A DNA stretch of 9,247 bases. It comes from Lachnospiraceae bacterium. Its GTDB lineage: Bacteria > Bacillota > Clostridia > Lachnospirales > Lachnospiraceae. Under the pieces are notes generated by a model. That model had not been told where the DNA came from. It did no database searches and was given only the letters and a program-made list of their open reading frames with translations. This document shows positions 5,741 to 9,247 of the stretch, piece after piece (the first letter of the stretch is position 1; each line of letters starts with the position of its first letter). Location: NCBI GenBank assembly GCA_017461685.1, contig JAFTXF010000126.1, positions 1 through 9,247 of the forward strand, in the 5' to 3' direction. A program made the position numbers and the translations under genes.

Positions 5741-6892
5741 TTATTTTGAAAGTTCCTCTGCCAAACTCTCCAGCTGTGCCATACTTTCCTCATTTAACGC
5801 AGACATAATCTTCACAGTTGTTTCTGTAAAAGCAATATCCTTAGAATCCTTAAGCATACCGCGGATTACTCTGCTTGCAAGCGGTGCCCAGGAACCGTTT
5901 TCTATGATACCCACGGTACGTTTCTGGAACATACGCTCTGTCAAATGATTGATAAATTCCTTCATAAACGGAAAGATATCTGCATTGTATGTGGTGGTCG
6001 CCAATACCAGCTTGGAATATTTGAAAGCCTCTGCAGTAGCTGCCGCCATATCGCATCTGGCCAAATCATATATTACTATCGGACAGCCCTTCTCTTTCAG
6101 TCTGTCGGCCAACAGGTTTACCGCTTTCTTTGTATTGCCGTAAATGGAAGTGTAGGCAATTACCACACCTTCCTCCTCCGCTTCATAGGAGGACCAGGTA
6201 TGATACAGGTTCAAATAGTACGGAATATTGTCTGACAGCACCGGGCCGTGCAGCGGGCAAATGGTCTGAATATCAAAGGTTGCAGCCTTTTTTAACAATG
6301 CCTGCACCTGAACCCCGTATCTGCCCACAATACCGATATAATAGCGACGTGCTTCCGTGGCCCAGTCCTCCTCTACATCCAATGCTCCGAACTTACCGAA
6401 GGCATCTGCCGAGAAAAGCACCTTATCTGTCTCATCATAAGTAACAATGACTTCCGGCCAATGTACCATAAGTGCAGTTGCAAACCGTAAAATATGCTTA
6501 CCTAAGCATAAAGTATCCCCGTCTCCCACAATCAGTCTGCGCTCTGCGTAATCCTTGCCAAAGAAATTTTTCATCATAGCAAAAGCCTTAGAAGATGCTA
6601 CCACAACCACCTCCGGATAACGTTCCAAAAAAATCGCCATGCTGGCAGAATGATCCGGCTCCATATGATGCACAATCAAATAATCCGGCTGACGTCCCTC
6701 TAAGACATGCTCCAATTTCTCCAGCCACTCTTTCGTAAAGTCCGCATCTACGGTATCCATGACTGCAATTTTCTCGTCCAAAATCACATAGGAGTTGTAT
6801 GCGATACCCTGCGGCACCGCATACTGTCCCTCAAACAAATCCTTTCGGTAATCATTTACACCAATATATCTGATATCCTCTGAAATAAACAT
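5741..6892 (-). CDS. fprA: A-type flavodiiron protein (O2/NO reductase)
   Basis: A 383-residue cytoplasmic flavoprotein, the normal length for the two-domain A-type class. The N-terminal metallo-beta-lactamase-like domain (about 1-245) carries a complete diiron set in the usual spacing: His76, Glu78, Asp80 and His81 in HMEPDH, His144 in MVHWPE, Asp163 in SADAFGKFG, and His215 in CPLHGP. The C-terminal flavodoxin domain begins at about 243, with the FMN phosphate loop YTSIYGNT. It reduces O2 to water and/or NO to N2O with electrons from rubredoxin or a similar donor, protecting an anaerobe. No fused rubredoxin or flavin reductase domain is present. The start at 6892 has AAGGAG six bases upstream. 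The same frame is open back to 7021, but that extension crosses the promoter and looks non-coding. Confidence 0.95.
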   Translation of the reverse strand: MFISEDIRYIGVNDYRKDLFEGQYAVPQGIAYNSYVILDEKIAVMDTVDADFTKEWLEKLEHVLEGRQPDYLIVHHMEPDHSASMAIFLERYPEVVVVASSKAFAMMKNFFGKDYAERRLIVGDGDTLCLGKHILRFATALMVHWPEVIVTYDETDKVLFSADAFGKFGALDVEEDWATEARRYYIGIVGRYGVQVQALLKKAATFDIQTICPLHGPVLSDNIPYYLNLYHTWSSYEAEEEGVVIAYTSIYGNTKKAVNLLADRLKEKGCPIVIYDLARCDMAAATAEAFKYSKLVLATTTYNADIFPFMKEFINHLTERMFQKRTVGIIENGSWAPLASRVIRGMLKDSKDIAFTETTVKIMSALNEESMAQLESLAEELSK

Positions 6893-6985
6893 CTGCTTCT
6901 CCTTTTCCTGCAAAGTGTGCTGCACGCACCGGAACCAGTGGCATTGACCATCCGCCTCAGCCGGATAAACTGATTCTTTCTTTAT

Positions 6986-7014
6986 ATTATACACAATAAA
7001 ATACATTTTACCAA
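6986..7014 (-). promoter_or_regulatory. Probable sigma-A promoter of fprA
   Basis: On the minus strand TTGGTA (7014-7009) and an exact TATAAT (6991-6986) are separated by 17 bases. Transcription would start near 6979, giving a leader of about 87 bases that contains a small CACTGG/CCGGTG hairpin. fprA can therefore be expressed apart from the gene upstream. Confidence 0.75.
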
Positions 7015-7063
7015 GTATCATTGGCCACTTTTATGAAAAAGGGATATTTTGGCACAAATTCTT

Positions 7064-8722
7064 CTATTTATAGGTTACACTTCCCCAACCATTAAAATCG
7101 ATTACTGCCGTAGTAGTTTCTATAATTCCGCTGCCCCATTTAGAGAATACACATGGGCTGTCATAGGTTTCATATGGGAATACTACCATTTCTCCGTCAA
7201 CGAATCTTTCTGTACGGTTCATCTTTAAGTTCGCATAAGACAAGGTCATAGTTTGTGGGTCAAACTCCGGCTTATTTGCCTTTACCATAGCCTTAAATGC
7301 TTCATATCCTCCGCATTCTTCCTTGGTAGCAACGGTACAGACTACACCGTGCTTGCGGCCATAGCTTCTTACTTCGATGTCCTTATATTCTTCGCAGCCT
7401 TCGCTGATTCCCTGAGAGAACCAAAGTACAGCATATACATCAGCGTCTGATTTCATCCAAAGGAAATTGCCCTCCTGCTCTGTAGCCACTCTGGTAAGCG
7501 GTGCAGCAGCATGAATAAAATCCATTTCATTTTCCGGTATATCGTAAGTAGCCATTGCAATATTTTTATCACTGAAAAACTGACCGCAGCAGCAGAATAA
7601 ATCTCCGGTCCAGTAACCGTGTTCCTTGCCTTCCGGTCCGCAGCTGCCCGGATGGTGACTAAATATTCTGAGGTCAAGCTCAGAAAGCAATGTCAGCTCC
7701 CACTCGTGCTGCTGATGGTGCGCGTACCAGGCTGCCGGACTGCCTATCGGATAATCATCCTGCCAGGTTACTCCGCCGATCATATAATCCGGTGTTACAT
7801 ACGTACGCTTATTGATATTACCCGGCACCTGAGGCACCAGCTTGTGCGGTGTTTCATAAGTAATACTGTGAAGATGCTTACATTCCCTGTTTTCCCAACG
7901 GTCCGGTCTTGCCATTAACACATCATACACATAATCTGCCGGCTTAAACTTGGTAACTACCAGCTCTAGATTCGCTGCTTCATAACATTCTGTACCAAAA
8001 TACAGCTGGTATACCATATCCATACCGCCACTTCTGAAATGCAACGCGGCATTCTCTTTAATTCTGCCATGGGCACCGCCGTAATATCCTTCTTTGGAAC
8101 AGTCCATAATCATGTCTAACAACATGACATTAGCTGACATCTCTGCATATTTACTGAGCTCCTCCTCTGCAAAATCAATCAGATTTAATAAAACACTAAA
8201 AACAACCCGACCGTAACCGTAAGAGTCAAATTCTGCCCAGCCCCTCTGCGCGCGGAAGCGGATATATTCCTGCAGATACTTACGCTCCTCCTCTACCATC
8301 TGCACAGCAGTCATCTGATACTGTGGAAAATAAGTGTCCGGATATTTCAAAGCATACAGGTATCTTGCAGTATGAAATGCAAACAAATGATTTTCTGATT
8401 TATACTTACTTTCAAAATCCCACTGAGTAAAAAATTTCCGTATCAAAGCCCTGGTCTCAGCCGGCAGCTTGTCCTCGACCAAATGACACGCCATGGATAG
8501 TTTGAGGCCTGTGAAACTGGATTCTCCGTGTATATCTCTTCCCGGCCTTGTCTGGTGCGGCAGCTCGAACCACCTTGCCACACGGTTCAGTCTGTCAATT
8601 TCAGCCTCACCGGCAGTAGGCTCATACAACAATCTGGCGATACAGGTATCCCCGTAGGTATCCATTTCCAAATCCTTTTCCAAAATCCCCCTTTTGATTT
8701 CGTCATACATTTTTTGATTCAT
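7064..8722 (-). CDS. Uncharacterised 552-residue protein, possible polysaccharide-lyase/heparinase-like fold
   Basis: The N-terminal half (about 1-270) looks mainly helical and is rich in aromatic residues. It includes SSFTGLKLSMACHL (68-81), SENHLFAFHTARYLYALKYPD (109-129), GWAEFDSYGYGR (161-172) and GYYGGAHGRI (212-221). The C-terminal half (about 280-552) looks like beta-sandwich, with many His and aromatic residues, an HPGSCGPEGKEHGYWTGD loop (357-374) and three cysteines in a row (377-379). A helical toroid followed by a beta-sandwich, with an ENH motif, recalls heparinase II/III and alginate-lyase type enzymes. That is inference from layout only. There is no signal peptide or membrane helix, so it is probably cytosolic and may act on imported oligosaccharides. 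The GGAGG ribosome site seven bases before ATG 8722 is clear. It follows the broken transporter-like gene and may share its transcript. Confidence 0.75.
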   Translation of the reverse strand: MNQKMYDEIKRGILEKDLEMDTYGDTCIARLLYEPTAGEAEIDRLNRVARWFELPHQTRPGRDIHGESSFTGLKLSMACHLVEDKLPAETRALIRKFFTQWDFESKYKSENHLFAFHTARYLYALKYPDTYFPQYQMTAVQMVEEERKYLQEYIRFRAQRGWAEFDSYGYGRVVFSVLLNLIDFAEEELSKYAEMSANVMLLDMIMDCSKEGYYGGAHGRIKENAALHFRSGGMDMVYQLYFGTECYEAANLELVVTKFKPADYVYDVLMARPDRWENRECKHLHSITYETPHKLVPQVPGNINKRTYVTPDYMIGGVTWQDDYPIGSPAAWYAHHQQHEWELTLLSELDLRIFSHHPGSCGPEGKEHGYWTGDLFCCCGQFFSDKNIAMATYDIPENEMDFIHAAAPLTRVATEQEGNFLWMKSDADVYAVLWFSQGISEGCEEYKDIEVRSYGRKHGVVCTVATKEECGGYEAFKAMVKANKPEFDPQTMTLSYANLKMNRTERFVDGEMVVFPYETYDSPCVFSKWGSGIIETTTAVIDFNGWGSVTYK

Positions 8723-8755
8723 GACCTTTCCTCCGTTTTTGAGGTATTTAATTTA

Positions 8756-8805
8756 GCATTTGCGAAACTCAGTGGCTGCCGGCAGCCACCGAGTTTTGCA
8801 AACGC
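8756..8805. repeat. Intercistronic palindrome, copy 2 (REP-like)
   Basis: The outer arms (8756-8770 and 8791-8805) are complementary at 13 of 15 positions. They enclose a perfect 18-base inner palindrome, gtggctgcc/ggcagccac (8772-8789). The outer-arm sequences TTGCGAAACTCA and GAGTTTTGCAAACGCCT match the copy at 4051-4096 with only two differences in the right arm, while the cores differ completely. It sits between the transporter-like remnant and the 552-residue gene. No U-run follows on the minus strand. Confidence 0.8.
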
Positions 8806-8826
8806 CTATATATTTAAAATAATATC

Positions 8827-9247
8827 TTATCTTACTGTTGCCTCTGCCATTACTTCCTGCGCTGTTTCCTGAAGGGCTTCTCGCTTCTTTTTTAATTTCT
8901 TAATCAATACATAGTACAAAATACTTGATGACAGCTGAAAAGCTCCGCAAGCCAAAAGAATCCATACAGACGGCACCCGATCAATAATCAATGTGGCCAA
9001 AGAGCTTTTGCAGGACAGTGATCTTCCGCTTGCCATAATTGCCGAAAAGGTAGGCTTCCACTCCTATTCCGGCTTTTATTACTGCGTCCGAAAATTCTGG
9101 GGCATCCATCCTGATAAGCTCAGGAAAGCTAAAACCTTCCTTGTTGACAGCCAGATAAACAAATAAATACATACATAAATAAAAGGATGCAACATTTATG
9201 ACCATTATCCCAAAATCATAGATGCGGCATACCCTTTATGTATCATA
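8827..9247 (-). pseudogene. 3' end of a membrane protein gene, probably a transporter, with apparent frameshifts
   Basis: No single minus-strand frame is open from the right edge to the stop at 8827. One frame (9205-8981) encodes a hydrophobic helix (VINVASFYLCMYLFVYLAV) and then SDAVIKAGIGVEAYLFG. A second frame (9036-8827) encodes another helix (VWILLACGAFQLSSSILYYV) and then a basic and acidic cytoplasmic tail. Neither internal ATG has a convincing ribosome site, so two separate small genes are unlikely. One +1 and one -1 change, near 9208 and between about 9067 and 8981, would restore one continuous membrane protein tail. This resembles the end of a sugar-cation symporter or other MFS carrier, but the family is not secure. 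It could be a true pseudogene, a sequencing error, or unusual decoding. Confidence 0.45.

Noticed and set aside
5412..5948. Plus-strand open frame of 178 codons
   Set aside because: It covers the complement of the T-box leader, the trp promoter and the end of fprA. Its translation is low-complexity and unlike a protein, and there is no ribosome site.
6893..7021. 43-codon N-terminal extension of FprA
   Set aside because: The frame is open, but it contains the TTGGTA-N17-TATAAT promoter, lacks a ribosome site at 7021, and adds residues not found in the family. The start at 6892 has AAGGAG and matches the usual N-terminus.
7022..7063. Possible terminator between the 552-residue gene and fprA
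   Set aside because: Only a four-base-pair GCCA/TGGC pairing is available, with no U-run after it. This is too weak to call.

Overview
The window looks like a chromosomal segment of a low-to-moderate GC Firmicute, most likely a gut Clostridium-type organism (Lachnospiraceae-like). The reasons are strong GGAGG ribosome sites, a T-box leader, an A-type flavodiiron protein, a CcdA/TlpA-like redox pair, and the codon and protein style. All convincing genes lie on the minus strand, so transcription runs from high to low coordinates.

Layout in transcription order: (1) 9247-8827, the 3' end of a membrane protein gene, probably a transporter, apparently broken by frameshifts; (2) a long intercistronic palindrome at 8756-8805; (3) 8722-7064, a 552-residue cytosolic protein of unknown function with a polysaccharide-lyase-like look; (4) a promoter at 7014-6986 and fprA (6892-5741), an A-type flavodiiron protein for O2/NO detoxification; (5) a near-consensus promoter at 5604-5576, a T-box riboswitch with a UGG (Trp) specifier, and a complete ABC importer operon for tryptophan, trpX-trpY-trpZ (5134-2311), closed by an intrinsic terminator at 2262-2231; (6) a redox operon (2084-223) encoding a membrane-anchored protein with a BECR-nuclease-like domain, CcdA, and a membrane-anchored TlpA-like thioredoxin; (7) the first 55 codons of another membrane-anchored protein (165 to the window edge).

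The best-supported regulatory reading is the trp unit. The promoter, stem I, the UGG specifier, the T-box sequence and a U-tailed terminator are all visible, so uncharged tRNA-Trp should switch on tryptophan uptake. In the redox operon, CcdA would pass electrons across the membrane to the TlpA-like WCGPC domain, which acts on extracytoplasmic thiols. The first protein of that operon does not belong to a known thiol pathway and resembles ribonuclease toxin domains. This is the most unusual coding feature in the window.

Two intergenic palindromes (4051-4096 and 8756-8805) share nearly identical outer arms but have different cores. Both sit between a transport-type gene and the next gene, which suggests a dispersed REP-like element. 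No tRNA, rRNA, CRISPR array, transposase or phage gene was seen.
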